Part shown: piece after piece, positions 1 to 12,970 of the stretch
Layout: each line of letters opens with the position of its first letter
Position numbering within the stretch: the stretch's first letter is position 1
Assembly (NCBI GenBank): GCA_958430865.1
Contig: CAUDNR010001835.1
Span: 29,828 to 93,827 of the forward strand
Length of the DNA: 64,000 nt
Direction: 5' to 3'
Source: Entrophospora sp. SA101
Taxonomy: Eukaryota > Glomeromycota > Glomeromycetes > Entrophosporales > Entrophosporaceae
Program-made: the position numbers and the translations under genes
The notes under the pieces: generated by a model
What the model was told of the DNA's origin: nothing
What the model saw: the letters and a program-made list of their open reading frames with translations, nothing else
Database searches by the model: none

Positions 1-594
1 TTGGGTTGGATCTGTTGGCTCTATGAAAATAGGTTAGAGTTTCTATTCGAATAAATCAAACAATTTGAGTAAAATGGATACACAGTGAGTCTCGGTTTAA
101 CAGACATGTTGGTTCCAGGAAATTTATCCGCTAAACCGAGAAGCGAAACATGATAAAATCACGTGTTATAAATTAAATACGTACAAATTTTAATATAAAA
201 AAAAATAACTAGTGATGGGCGTAAAAATTATTTTGAAAAATGACCAAGTTATTTAAGTACTTAATAACTCTATTATTAAGTGTTAAAAACACAAACATGC
301 AGATCTCTTATTGGTAGCAAATCTGTCTGTTTAATCAAATATTAATTTGATAAACAAGTTAATAATTAATTTAGTACTGTGCATAAAATTCAGTGTGCAG
401 AGTGTGCATGCTAACCAAATCTGCTGAATTTGGTTAGCACAGCACATTCCACATGCTGAATTCTATACACTGGGATTGATTGACAAAATGGATCTTTTGG
501 ATTAATAACTCTCACTCAGAGTGCAACGTTTAATAAGTGGTTATTAACTATTAATGACTTGGAGTTATTAAGTGTAGGGTTAAAAATTCCCATC
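1..594. repeat. Composite dispersed repeat, copy 1 (nested Tigger-like/hAT MITE)
   Basis: The first 594 bases recur almost unchanged at 28908-29503. I see one substitution (TTAATGACTT against TTAATAACTT) and one small indel near the right end. The left part carries a pogo/Tigger-like terminus (CAGTGAGTCTCGGTTTAACA) and a TTTCTATTCGAATAA motif seen in several other elements of this window. The right part is a hAT-type MITE annotated separately. The repeat begins at the first base of the window, so its true left edge is unknown. Confidence 0.9.
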
Positions 595-598
595 ACTA
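210..598. mobile_element. hAT-type MITE inserted in the Tigger-like repeat
   Basis: Terminal inverted repeats TAGTGATGGG (210-219) and CCCATCACTA (589-598) bound a 389-bp non-coding segment that also has subterminal CTTAATAACT inverted motifs. The flanks are AAAATAAC (202-209) and AATATAAC (599-606), an 8-bp duplication matching at 7 of 8 positions. That is the duplication length expected of hAT elements. Tigger-like sequence lies on both sides, so this is a nested insertion. Confidence 0.8.
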
Positions 599-639
599 AA
601 TATAACGATAATATTAATATATTGTTGACATAAATTCTT

Positions 640-935
640 AATTCGACATTGTTTTGCTTCTTGGGTACTTCTATAAGAAATTTCTCTTTTTAACTTCAAT
701 ACATTTTTAATCATTTGAGAATCAAACTTCTAAATCTTTTTGTTGTATACATTTAAGTGCATTCTTCAAACCATTTATAGCTTCTGTACTTGTTACAATC
801 GGTTCACTTTATCTTCTCAGCATCCTCATTATCTTCAACTTCGGGTTGTTCCAACAAAATATTTACAATTTCTTGTTCCGTCATTTCTTCTTCGAATTCA
901 AGATTTTGATCAATCATAATAAATTTGTCAGCATT
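640..935 (-). pseudogene. Degenerate C-terminal piece of a Tigger/pogo-type transposase
   Basis: On the minus strand an acidic stretch (MTEQEIVNILLEQPEVEDNE) is followed, after a stop and a frame change, by a segment reading EAINGLKNALKCIQQKDLEV. Acidic tails followed by 'NGLKNALKYIQQ'-like sequence are typical of the C-termini of CENP-B/Tigger-type DDE transposases. The frame is broken at least twice. The Tigger-like terminus at 72-209 is probably the end of the same element, now split by the hAT MITE. Confidence 0.5.
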
Positions 936-2186
936 TATTAATTATTAAAAATACATTACGTTATTACGCATAAAATTAGGCTATCCAAAAAAGGCAAGAA
1001 TCATTGCTATCCGCAATATCGAGAAATTTTTATTTGTAAGTGACATATTAATATATGGATTTTTAAAAAATATCAAGGTATAAGGTTCCCAGACCAAAAT
1101 TGAGTTGAAATCGAAATATCACTCACTTTGTATCAGAAACATACATGTAAGGATTTTGTTGCAGACGTCTCCAAATTTGTAATTTGGCCAATAAAGGCAA
1201 TGAGACTCCTTCTATTAGTAAGATCTTCATGATTTTTCAATCCTTTTAGACCCCGGAGATGATGATGGTATATACATATTTTATTGCCTGAAATAATTAT
1301 AGAATCACCACAAAAATTTACCCTAATTAAGAGATGATATTCGATTTTGAAGGCCATTCATTTATAAGATTATTCGGGAAAAGTCCAGCCAATCCAAGGA
1401 TATACAACAAGGGTTAACCTTGCCATTTGAGACGTCGATCCTAAGGTTAAACCAATCTATTAAAATTGGGTTACACATAGCCACCCAACCACCCAGACAC
1501 CCCTGTTAAAAGGTTGAATTTCATGTTTGAGAATATAGATCTTTGGTTTGGGTGGTTAAGTTATCAAACCTTATTAATCAGTTACTCCTTTTTTGTTATT
1601 ATAAATTTTGGTCTTTACGACACTTTTCTGTTAATTGAATGTTGACCAAATTATAATCATCAATTCAAAAGAATATAATGATGTCAATAACTCATTTTGG
1701 GGTTTTGAGCTCGAAGTACCTTTTTGTTAGGATGGAACCCGGATAATAATATCCCATTGGAAATTGTTGCTTTACTGACTTTAAATAACATGAAAAATTA
1801 TCGGAATCATTCATGATATCACTTAATGATATTAATCAGCAAATAAAAAATATAGTTTAAATGATCAAGACTTTTTTAAATATGAATACTTGTCTGACAT
1901 ATTGATGATATTGAGATAATTTGTAAAAATTAAACACTATCGTTCTTTTTTTCTTTTATTAATTAATATCAATAATGATTATTTCAGCTTCTAAAGATGC
2001 AAATAATGAAATGGAATAAAGAAATTAATAATAATAATATATATATATATAAAATAAATCAATTCTTAAAGGTATTTATTAATATAATATCATATCTAAT
2101 TTCAAATTGTAATAATAAATACTTTTAAGATTTATATCAATAATTAACGTATATATGATAATTATTATTTCTCTCTTAAATAATAA
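936..2186. other. Intergenic, no gene recognised
   Basis: AT-rich sequence with TA microsatellites (about 2036-2050). A 74-codon open frame on the minus strand (1133-1357) has no recognisable domain. I see nothing else that I can support. Confidence 0.4.
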
Positions 2187-4162
2187 TCAGGAGTGGCTAT
2201 TTAAATTGACAATTTGGGATCTATTTTTTTTTATTAAAAATAAAACAATATTAAATTAATTAATTGAAAAATCTGTTGATACGCTCAAATAAAAACCAAC
2301 CTGTATTGATTTATGTTATCCTTGGTCAATATAACAAGTTCACGTTTTTTTAAAGGTTTTTTGGTTAAAGGACAAATATTTTTCTTTGGTCCTGTAGAAA
2401 GACATTTTACCCAACTATCATATCTAAACAACCCCCGCCCCCACATTAAATAAATAAAAATTACGGAAAATTTTTTAATTATAATAGTCTTAATTATAAC
2501 TTTTTATTACCCCATCACATGCCCATATGGAGAGATTGCAGGACGTTTAACTACTTCAAATGAAATTGTATCAATAAAACCTGGCAATGGATTTTCATCA
2601 TCGTCATTTTGTTCAATAACATCTACATCATCGGTTCCTGCTACATCTTGCATTAGGTCTTGTTGTTGTGATTTTACTCTTTTTTTTTTTTTATTACTAC
2701 CATTCCATGATTTCAAAACAAAATTACCAGATTTATCATTATCTTCTTTCTCCTTGTCCACATCATCTTCATTATCACCATTTTTAATAGGATTTCTCTT
2801 TCGTTTTTTTCCATTTGTAGTAGTAGATGAGGTGATGGCAAATGATTTTGTTGATTTTTCTCGTTTAGGACAAACATGACTTTCAGGAATATTACTAGTT
2901 TTACTTTTTCTAACACGACTTTCATGTTTTGAATGTTTTCTAATCATTTCTTCCTTTTCGGTTGTTCGTTTATTCATAGATTTAAACAAATATTGTGCCT
3001 TACCATTTTTTCCAATTACATAATTTGGATCTTTAATTCTTCCAGATTCAATTAAATATCGATAAAAATTGGAACACTGGTAATGAATAGTAATAATAAT
3101 TTTTTAATTTGTTAATAAAAATAAAAAAAAAAGAATAAGTTATTGAACTTACTTGATAACCAACACGACCAGGAATTGCCATTGAAAATATTCCCCATTG
3201 ACATTCATTACCTAATTCTGCCAATCTATTAAAGAATAATATTTCCTCTTCCTACAATATATATGTATTATCAAATAAGTTCAAATAATAATAATAATAA
3301 TTTTATTAATTAATTACCTCAACCCATCTTCCTAATCTTTGTTCTTCACCGGGTGCATTGAACCGATAATAGTATGCATTCGGATTTTTGTCAATTAATT
3401 TATAAGCTCTAACACGAGCTTCTGACCATCCTTGAAATGCCTTATTAAAATTTCTATTATTTTTTTCAACTTGTTTCACTGCCTCATCCAATGTAAGACG
3501 ACCTTTCATTCTTGAGTGTCTATATACATAAATGTATGTATTTAAAAATTACTATTCTGCTGCCTTTTTTTTAAAAAAAAAAATCATCATAGTTATATAT
3601 ACATCGTTGTATTTACTTATAATGACTTGAAGAATCTCTAGTTGTCTTTGTGGATTTTTTTCGTTGCCTTTTTGGTGTCATGATTTTGTCATCATCGTCA
3701 TCAGTTTGCATTTCTTCCACTGGTCCTTTTTGAGATGATAATAGTGGTAAACTTTTATGAACTACTGTTGATTTTTCTAGATAAATGAATGTTTTGATTA
3801 TTGGATTGAATGGTTGAATTATTGAGCGAATGAATAATTTGATTGATTGTTGCTTGCTTACCATCTTCTTTATTATGCTTGAATACGATTTTTCTACGTA
3901 ATTCTTTAAAATAATCACTATTATGCTTAAACATTTTTTCAATTACTAACATCTATTGTTTTTATTTTTATTATATTAATATTTATTAGAAACAGAAAAT
4001 CAAAAAAGTTAATTTTTTCCTGGAAAAATAGATATACCTCATCACCGTTACAATCTTCTAATGCTTCGGCAATTTCTTCGTCTGTAGAAAACCAAAATTC
4101 AGAACAAATAAATTTGGCCTTTCGTTGAAATTCACGTTTTTCAAATTCTGCAAACTATTATA

Positions 4163-4215
<53 letters not shown>

Positions 4216-4900
4216 TACTACAACAAAGATTTTGATTGATTGATATATATATATATGCGTATGTGAACGTGTGCCATTACCTGTTGTTGTTGTAATGTTA
4301 TATGTTGTTCAATTATATCTTGTTCAATTTCAGCAAATAAATTTGATTTTCGAATATGTTCACTTTTTTTTTAATGTATATATAAATACATGGTGTAAAT
4401 ATATTTGATTAATAAATACAAGCTATATATATATTAAGTAAGAAAGTGAATAAATTTTTATCATCACAGAATGCACATACCTTTCTTTTAAATTTATCCG
4501 AGTGTTATTGTTATTATTAATATCATTATAATCGTTAATTGAATCATCAGTTATTAATTTATTATTATTTGTTTTATTGGATTCTAATAATGATTTAAGT
4601 TTTTTCTATGATTATAGGAAAAGAAGTATATAAATCATTATTATTGTCCATTATCAATTATTGTATATGATAGAAAAAAAATAATCTAACCGCAACATCT
4701 GAAAGTTTTATTGTAGGTGGTGGAATTGATAAAAGCCAATGAATACATAATGGTGACTTTTCTAATGGATAATAATCTATAAATACATGTAATGCATATA
4801 TATAATGCATCAATTAATTAAATTTATTTGTTTATATAATTTGAAAAGCAATATATAAACCGTATTTTTTCCTCTTACCTTCGGGAAAAAACTTGGTCAT
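2187..4900 (-). CDS. SANT/Myb-like plus U-box-like domain protein
   Basis: Twelve exons join without a stop into about 568 residues: 4879-4900, 4691-4776, 4481-4605, 4281-4362, 4038-4154, 3862-3952, 3617-3776, 3318-3519, 3153-3251, 2511-3076, 2301-2423 and 2187-2220. All junctions are GT-AG with matching phase, and the start is MTKFFPEDYY. Residues about 290-345 hold a SANT/Myb-like block with W-EEEEILFFNRLAELG, then W-GIFSMAIPGRVGYQCSN. A Lys/Asp-rich linker follows. The C-terminus (about 490-566) follows the U-box pattern: GFIDTISFEVVKRPAISPYG, GYDSWVKCL, NICPLTKKPLKKREL. The first U-box Cys is replaced, so any E2 binding is uncertain. A nuclear chromatin- or DNA-linked ubiquitin-ligase-type role is inference only. 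Confidence 0.8.
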
Positions 4901-5478
4901 TTAGTACAAAAAAAGTTTACACAAAAGTGTTAAGTTATAGTTATAAAAAAAAATAAAGTTGTTTTTGTTGGAAAAAAAGCAGATTTATGGTTTAATAAAA
5001 TGACGTAAAAAAAGAGATCAGGAATAGAATAATTTTATCTGTATTACACACGCACACACATGACACAGTTTTGTGCACAATTCAAAAATTCAAAATTTTT
5101 ATTGATTTTTTTCATCATCGTTAATAAATCATAAATCATAATTATTTTCTAATTCAATTTTTTTTTTCCTATATTATTGATTGCTATCACCGCTACAATC
5201 ATCATCATTCTAATACCATTGTTATCAATATTCCTATTTAATATGTAGCCAACTACTACACTTATACTCGCTATTCAAAAAAAGTAATAATAGTATTATG
5301 ATTATTATTATAAGAATTAACACAATCAAGATTTAATAATTTGATTACTAAAAAACCTCTTAAAGAAAAGAATATAAATATATATTTATATATATTTATA
5401 TAGATTATTATTATATATACATATCATATTTCATTTATATTATATTATATATATATATGTATATACATATAATTATTT
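4901..5478. other. Spacer between the SANT/U-box gene start and the HSF gene end
   Basis: This is the 5' flank of the SANT/U-box gene, which reads leftward, and the 3' flank of the heat-shock-factor gene. It contains poly(A/T) runs and a TATATA-rich stretch at 5385-5470. No open frame of note and no convincing regulatory motif was identified. Confidence 0.5.
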
Positions 5479-7614
5479 TTAGCTTCTTTTCCTTCTCTTA
5501 TATTCCATTGACGATCCGTCACTATTATCTGGCGGATCAGGTAATGGCGGAGGACGTGTTTGTGAAGACGGTAATGAAGATGATGACTTATTTATTATCC
5601 CTACCGAGGAAGGAGGATTATTGTTAACGTCTGATGATGATGTCGATGATGATTTATTAATAGTGTAAGATGAAGGTGACGGAGAAGTTGATGACCTTGT
5701 TGGAGGAGTTCTTTGATGATGATGGTGATGCTGGTGATGCTGGTGATGTGATGATGGCGAAGATATTGAGATTGTATTATTGTTGTTATTATTAACTTTA
5801 TATCTATTAGTAGGTTCAGAATTTAATAGATTAAAATTTGGACCAAAACTTGGTTGTGATGATCTTCTATGAGGTGAAGGCAATGATGAATGATGAAGAT
5901 CATGAGAGGAACGATGTGGTTGGGTGGAATTGTACGATGACGTTGACGACGATGTTGATGATATAATAGGTCTGTTATTATTGTAAGTGTCCATTGAAGC
6001 AGACCTAGCATTTGTACCATTGTCACTACCGTTATTATTATTATTGTTTTTTTTTTGATTTAATATTGGTTCGGGAGAACGATGACGAATAATCGGAAGG
6101 TTCCCAGAGGTGGAGGAAGTAGGTTGAAACGGTGAAGGAGCAAAAGGAAATTCGGGCAATTTAGCTAAAGCACTTGGAGGATTAATTTTTGGAGTGCGAC
6201 TGTGTTGAGATGGGTATGGTGATGAGGAGGATGAAGACTGTTGTTGCTGTTGTTGAGTCATACGATAATCCATTTCTGAAGGTTGTTGTTGTGATGGCGG
6301 TGGAGGCGCTGCAGATTCTACACCGATCATAGGTTGAGGAGTTGATAATGTTCTTTGTGGCGTGTAAGGATGTGTATAATGTGGTATCATTGAAGAAGAA
6401 TGAGATGGAGGATCAACTTGAGCCAACTTTGCAACTTCAGCTTGTAAAAAATCAACTATAATTATTAAATATTATTGTAATTGAATGTCAATAATTATAT
6501 TAGTGTATTGATTTATACAACATATAGATATAAAATATACCTTCAAATTTTCTACGTGGATCATCTAAACAAAAAATACAATTATTAGTTAATAAATAAT
6601 ACCGATAATAATATATGATTAATGATGATATACAGTCATACCTTCTTTAGCCATTGATACTAGCAAATTCGTTATTATTGTAATAACCTTTATTAAAAAT
6701 TATTATTAAATAATTATTATCTTCCGGGTTAACTAGTTAACAAGCTAGATGATTTAATTTAATAATTTAACAACTAAATAATTAATTACCTGTTGATGTT
6801 TACTTTGTAACATTCTAAAAGATAAAGATTCGTCATATAAAACTTTATAATTTTCGGTTATCTGTCTTGTTTTTTCCTTCAATTCCTTCATCTGATTAGT
6901 TAAATATTCAATTCTATCATCACGTAAACTATCTATTACAGATGGATCATTCATACCACTGCCACCAGTGGATTGATTTATACCAGAAGTTGGTAAACCG
7001 CCACTTCCACCACCGATCCCAACAATACCACCAGTTACGCCGCCACTGCCACCCACACCACCACCTTTCATATTCATTGTATTACTTGTAGAATGTTTTG
7101 AACTTTTACGTTTAATTAATTGTAAGGCTGCTGGTTGGCCTCTACGAAAATCTTGATGCTTAAATTCCCATGCTTGACTTTCACTTGATGGATTTGCGTG
7201 AAACATATCATTTACTTTTAATTAAAATTTAAAATAGAATAAGTTAGGATAATATTTTATACATGCAATCTAGATCAAATAAATATAGACCAATCTACCT
7301 TTATGAAATCCATACACTTGATAATTTTTATTTAAAAAAAAGGAATTACAAAATTAATTAAATTCATGCGCGAAATATGTTGATCGATTGATTAATTGAT
7401 CGATCTATGAGGAATTAAGGAGTACACATACTATTCAATTGCCTTACAAAACTCTGCCAATTATTATGTTTAAAATATTGAGGTAACACTAATTTTGAAA
7501 ATTCTGTTGGATTGGACACACTAAACACATCACCAGAAGGTGCCCATGAAATTAAATGTTGAATTGATGGATCTTCTACCATTCTAAATAAAATAATTAT
7601 TAATGATTATAATG

Positions 7615-7648
<34 letters not shown>

Positions 7649-8358
7649 CACGTTAAAAAAGAAAAAAATCGCGTAATTTAAAGAATCTACAGTTGAGGAT
7701 CTTTAATTTATAATCATCAAGAGAACAAATAAAATACTTGCGTATAAAGCTTATTAACAAAAGCAGCTTGAGTTTTTTGAGCACCCACTATAGTAGTTGT
7801 AGTAGGAGTATTAATAGATGTAGTAGTCAATGCAGCGGATGATGATATTGAATTTGATGAATTAATAATGTTAATGCTAGTGTTAGCAACGGTAGCTGGT
7901 ATTATTGATGTGGAAGAATTTGTATTATTCTTTGCAATTGATGTAGAAGTAGCTTTTGTATTATTTGATGACGCCGAAGATTTTGTATTTAGTGAGATTG
8001 TTGAAATGTTTGGAGGAGAATTGGTTGGAGAGACAGCGGAAGATAGTTGTGGATCTTGATATGGAGAAGAGACAAGAGGGGGAGGAGAAGCTACTATTGA
8101 TTTGATGTATATGATAAAAAAGTAGTTGTCAATTAATGATTAATCTGAATAATAATAATTGTAATAATAATAATTACCTGAAAGTTCAGATTGTAATATA
8201 CTTTGTTGCATTGGGTAATCTCTCGAAGTTGTTGTTGTTGCATTATTATTATTTGAATCTATTTGAGAGGAGTTGTCAATATTGATGTTATTATCACTTT
8301 CAGTTTCTTTTTCTTTTTTAATGCTCTTGATATCATTATTGTTGTTTTGGTTGTCCAT
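5479..8358 (-). CDS. Heat-shock transcription factor (HSF-type DNA-binding domain)
   Basis: Eight exons give about 724 residues: 8178-8358, 7742-8093, 7432-7583, 7299-7316, 6790-7214, 6642-6687, 6541-6564 and 5479-6455. The N-terminus is Asn/Ser/Thr-rich. The winged-helix HSF domain (about 169-275) shows [50 protein letters not shown] and [13 protein letters not shown], then LIKRKSSK. A Gly-rich linker leads to a heptad-like oligomerisation region ([20 protein letters not shown] through [15 protein letters not shown]). The last 325 residues are Ser/Pro/Gln/Asn/His-rich, a likely activation region. The exon 2 donor appears to be GC (GCAAGT), the only choice that keeps the frame. Two exons are only 18 and 24 nt. 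Expected to bind nGAAn elements in the nucleus. Confidence 0.92.
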
Positions 8359-11325
8359 AGTTAAAATGAATATCACAAGCCAGGCTGGCAAAGAAAAGCC
8401 AAATAAGGCTACTTTATTATTAAAGTACTATTTTATTATTAAGCTATTTTTTAAAGATGAAATTAAAGAAGAAAAAGAAAAATCAATAATTATTTAATTA
8501 TTTTTTTTATTTATTTTAAAGGAAAGGAAGAAGAAGCAAAAAAAAATTTTTTTTGTTTATTGTTATTTTTTAGGAAAAAATAATTTTAAAATAATATTAT
8601 AAATAATTATTTATTATATAAGATGGAAAAAAATCTAAAAAGTCCAAAATATCTTATTTATATTTATACTATTATACTGTTTATACTGTTATTTTTATTT
8701 TTATTATTTGTAATATTTATATATTTTTAATTTAGTAAAAAATAAAAATAATCACCTAATGTTTTTTTTAATTAAATATTCTTTGACCAAAAATAAAAAT
8801 ATTAAACAAAGGTGTTGTGGAATAAGTGTGTTAAACGGGAATTTTTTTATATATAATGGGTGTATATGTGCATGTGTGCTTTTAATGTGTTAACGTGTGG
8901 ATATTTTTTGAGCTGTTAGTAATAACAATAAATATTGTGAAAGATATAATGTTTTTGATTATTTGAAATTTTTTGGAAATTGAAATTTTTTTTTTGTGGA
9001 ATGTTGTATGTGATAAATTCAAAATTTGGAATTGGAAGATGCGAGTATGTGTGATGATGACGGGATTAATTTTATATATATCTATTATTATTATTTATAA
9101 TAACGTGTTTATTTATATAAATAGAGAATTTTTATTTTCCATTTTTTATGTTCCAGATTTTATTTTTTCAAGAAAGAAAAATCAATAAATCTTAAAACAT
9201 GTTCATTATATATTTTTTCATATATTTATGTATATAAATATGGTATAAATCTATATTACTATTAAGTATTACAAAAATTATTACACATCCACATTACATA
9301 CAGTTATATATAAAATTTAAAATGAGGAAAAGAAAATTCTCTTTTCGAAACAAAAACAAATGTTTAGAAATATGAATTAAATAAACGTATAAAATTACGC
9401 GATAATTCTGTATACAAATATTATATTATCCAATTAAAATTAAAATTATATTTTCATTCAAGTATGAATAAATAATTATGAATGGATGAATGGACAAGTA
9501 GAATGTTGGATTAGATGTTTGATTGGATGAAGGGATTGTTGTTTAGTGAATTGATTCAATCAATTCCATGGTTTGATTAAATAAATACGATATGTGATAA
9601 TATAAATGTGATAATATGATAGGTGATAACAAATATGTTTTATGTGATATTTATAATATGTAATGTTTATGGTGGGCGTAGAAGAAATGAATTAATAGAT
9701 GCGTGAAAAAAAATTTAATGTGTGTATGTTTTGAGTGTGTGCATATGATGAACTTTTCTCTTTCTCCTTATTTACCTCGTGGTGAATGTTTTATTTTATT
9801 TATTCTTTATTCTTTATTCTTTCCTAATAAATTGCCAAGAAATACTTTAAACAGTAAGAATTACAATAATGTAATATAAGTAAATAATGCAGTATGATGA
9901 TAGAAATTTGTCGAACAGTTTTTTTAACAAGTGTACGACAACGAATCATCCTCATGGTTACGCTAACGTGCGACGATGCTTTAGGATGGGATGTTTACAA
10001 ATTTTTATTTTAAGCCTGGTCTCTTTTTTTTTTTGCACAAAATCAAAATATTTATTATATAATATTGAAAAATTCAACCAGTTAATTAACAAGTTTTACA
10101 AATAAAGAAAATCAAAGAAAAAAGAATAATCTTTTTTTGATCAATTCATTATTTTGAATGAAAATTTTTTTATTAATTTAATATAAATGTGTTTTCTTTC
10201 TCTCACTCACACACACAAAAAATTATATTCGGGCAGTACCGTAACATAAATCTTTTAGAGAGGCATTTCACATATTATGAGTTGTATGATATTTTTACGC
10301 GATTTTATTATAGAATTTAATTGACTGTTTAATTAATAAGCAGTATATTTAGAAATTAACTGTATATTACGTTGATACATATTAAAAAATCCACACATAT
10401 TTAAAGTAATAAATTATACGCAAGTCTTTTTCTATTTGCAATTATAATAGTTAAAATAGCAAAGGGTACATTATTGATATAAATTGAATGAATGAATAGC
10501 AACAGATAATTTAGATTGGATGAATGAATTTAGTGGGTTTAACGGTTTAAATGAATGAACAATTTATTTACTCTTATTTATATATTCATAGAAAGTAAAT
10601 GCTAGAATGAGAATAATTTTTTTGCAAATTCCAAATTTGGTCAAGATCGTTCTTTTTTTAAATAAATACGTATCATTTATATATAGATAAATACTAGAAT
10701 TTATTTGCAAATTCTGCAGGATTACATCATTTTTAAAGTGTAAATGTCAAATACGAACCTAATTACTTTTTTTTTCAACAATGAATGATTCAGTAACCAT
10801 TGATTCATTCGGCTTATTCCCTAAAAATTTTAAGTCATTATAACAAATAAATTTTCTCATCTAACTTTTTCGTATACCTTTTATTACGTTATCAACGGCA
10901 ACAATAAAAGACTTTTCCCGGATTGCTTATCACGTGTTGTTTATGTGTTAACGGTAGTACAGATGATACACAGACATCAAAACGCACAACAAACCGTTTT
11001 AAATCTCATTATTTTTACAAATTCAAACATCATTATTAATATAAATAAAGTTATCCTATTAAAACATCATTTCTCTTATTGAATGAATATCCATCTATCT
11101 AAAGCTATTCGGCTGTTGACCGCCGAATTACATATAAGCTTTACCCAAGAGTATCGCTTCCTAATATGAAATTTATCTTTGAGGTTTAATTTATTGATCC
11201 ATAAATAAAAATTCTGTCTTGTCTTTTGTAAAATATTCTTTAAAAGTTGGTTTTCACGTTGCCGATTATTAAATTGATCAATATGCAAAACTTACGAAGA
11301 TCATTACTAAAATGAATATTATGAG
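8359..11325. other. Long intergenic region upstream of the HSF gene
   Basis: About 3 kb of AT-rich DNA with poly(T) and TA runs and a short ACAC-type microsatellite near 10204-10216. Open frames here (for example 8973-9188, 9887-10105 and 11076-11288) are short, low in complexity and have no family resemblance. It presumably carries the HSF promoter and leader, but no clear heat-shock element or TATA box could be assigned. Confidence 0.4.
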
Positions 11326-11329
11326 TAGT

Positions 11330-11850
11330 CCCAACTTACTGCGTCACAATGGAAATTTTTTTAGTCATGTGATATTTCCTATTCATTCCGTTTACTTCAT
11401 TGACAATCACTTTGTCAACAGTTCATTTCGTCGACAAAAATTTCACTGGTAGTTAGTTTACGTGTGATGGTGACGATATTGCCACAGGCTATTTTGGTAA
11501 TTATAATAATAATTGATGGTAATTATTGTTTTTAATGAACAGTAAGTATTGAGATTTCGTTTGAATCAAAACTCAGGAAATATATATTTTTCTAATGATT
11601 ATTGTTTTCAAGATGCATGAAATTCAGTCATTAATATGCTTGCAAACTATTAGTATCCAAATTTTCTTTTTATCTAAATTTCCTGATACTTCTAAAATCA
11701 TGATTCCTAAATTCAATCAGGATTAAAAACTAAACAAATTATATTAATAATTATAATCAATGCGTATGTTGCGCTAAAATCATATGAGCTGTCGACGGAA
11801 TGAACTGTCGATGAAATGTGTGTCGATGAAATGTGTCAGACCATAGGGAT
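11330..11850. repeat. Inverted-repeat element with ACAGTTCATTYCGTCGACA motifs
   Basis: CAGTTCATTTCGTCGACA near 11418 is matched in inverse orientation by TGTCGACGGAATGAACTG near 11788, with further degenerate TCATCGACA motifs nearby. The left border (CAACTTACTGCGTCAC and GTCATGTGATATTTCCTA) recurs at 63862-63955. This looks like a non-autonomous element or the edge of one. Exact ends were not determined. Confidence 0.5.
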
Positions 11851-11940
11851 TATAGTGGTGAAATTTAGACCATGTTTACCTAGTACAATAATGAGATACA
11901 AGGCTTGAAATATTTACTTTACATATCAAAACCATACGTG

Positions 11941-12809
11941 TTAGAGGCCTGCACGGGTCATCATAATTGAATAAATACCCAACCCGAACCCGACTTGTAC
12001 ACAAAAAAATTATAAAAATCTCAACCCGAACCCGACTTGTACACAAAAAATTATAAAAATCCCGACTTGTATACAAAAAATTTCAATCCAAACCCGAACT
12101 CAACCCGTTTTTTATTAAATGATGTTGTAACACGATTTTATTTATATTTTTTTTAAAAAAAGTTTACAAAGTTGTTAGTTGCTTAATGAACTTCTTAATA
12201 CAATGCAATTATCATCATCATCATTATTACTGTCAGCACTAACACCATCATCATTAATTGTTAGATTATTACATTGTCTTTTAATTTCATTTTTTACCCA
12301 GGTGGAATCACCAGACTCCAATATTTTTAATTTTTTCATAAGATGATTGAAAAAAATGGCTAATTTATGTAATTCATGAATCTTAATTTTTTCAATTAAT
12401 TTTTCAGCAACTACTAGTTTTATTTTTTTCGTAATTTCATTATCAGAAGTTATCACTTGACAATGATCTAATAAAGCTTTGTACCAAGGTATTACTAGAT
12501 GTAGTGTTGGTTGTTTTGAACCTTCTAAACAAAATAAAAAAAAAATTTTTATTATCATAAAAAAAAAAAAATTTATCATAAAAAAAAAATTATATTTATT
12601 AATATATACATATATATATTAAAGATTTTTTTTTTTTGCCAAGAAATTATTTAAATTCGGGTCAAGTTCGGGTCATTAATTGTTGCAAGTTACAACCCGA
12701 ACCCGACCCGCAGTTATTTGACATCAAGACCAAACCCGCCTAACCCGAACCCGACTTTCGGGCTCGGGTCGTGTTAAAACACGGGACCCAACCCGATGCA
12801 GGCCTCTAA
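11941..12809. mobile_element. hAT-like element carrying a transposase remnant
   Basis: Termini TTAGAGGCCTGCACGGGT (11941) and ACCCGATGCAGGCCTCTAA (ending 12809) are inverted repeats, flanked internally by many CCCGACCC / AACCCGAACCCGACTTG motifs. TAGAGGCCTGCA-type ends are characteristic of hAT elements. No clear 8-bp target duplication was seen. The element encloses a minus-strand transposase fragment. Confidence 0.75.
12175..12579 (-). pseudogene. hAT transposase fragment
   Basis: The minus-strand frame contains EGSKQPTLHLVIPWYKALLD, followed by ...VAEKLIEKIKIHELHKLAIF. In hAT transposases a 'LEG...PT..LV.P....L' motif precedes the C-terminal dimerisation region. The motif order and the position inside an element with hAT-type termini support the call. 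Zinc finger and catalytic residues are missing, so this is a remnant of about 110 codons. Confidence 0.65.
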
Positions 12810-12855
12810 TTTAGATTTTACCATATTATTATATTGTTATTATTTTGTTTGAAAA

Positions 12856-12970
12856 GTAGCCCCTATTTTTCTTATAAATATGGAAACGATATACAAATAC
12901 CGAATTTTTGGGTCAAAATCTCTTGATTTTACAGTAAAGGCTGTTTCTATTTTCTGCGCCCCATATAATG
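12856..12970. repeat. Dispersed repeat 'TAGCCCCTATTTTT...GCCCCATATAAT', copy 1
   Basis: TAGCCCCTATTTTTCTTATA through TTTTTGGGTCAAAATCT to GCCCCATATAATG aligns with 47015-47140 over its whole length. Part of it recurs inverted at 44288-44345. Function unknown; probably the end of a non-autonomous element. Confidence 0.7.

Noticed and set aside
7868..8059. Plus-strand open frame opposite the HSF gene
   Set aside because: Antisense shadow of the Ser/Thr-rich HSF exon 2, which fits a spliced, phase-consistent gene.
9330..9360. GAA/TTC-rich stretch as a heat-shock element upstream of the HSF gene
   Set aside because: The spacing does not give three inverted nGAAn units; AT-rich DNA produces such words by chance.
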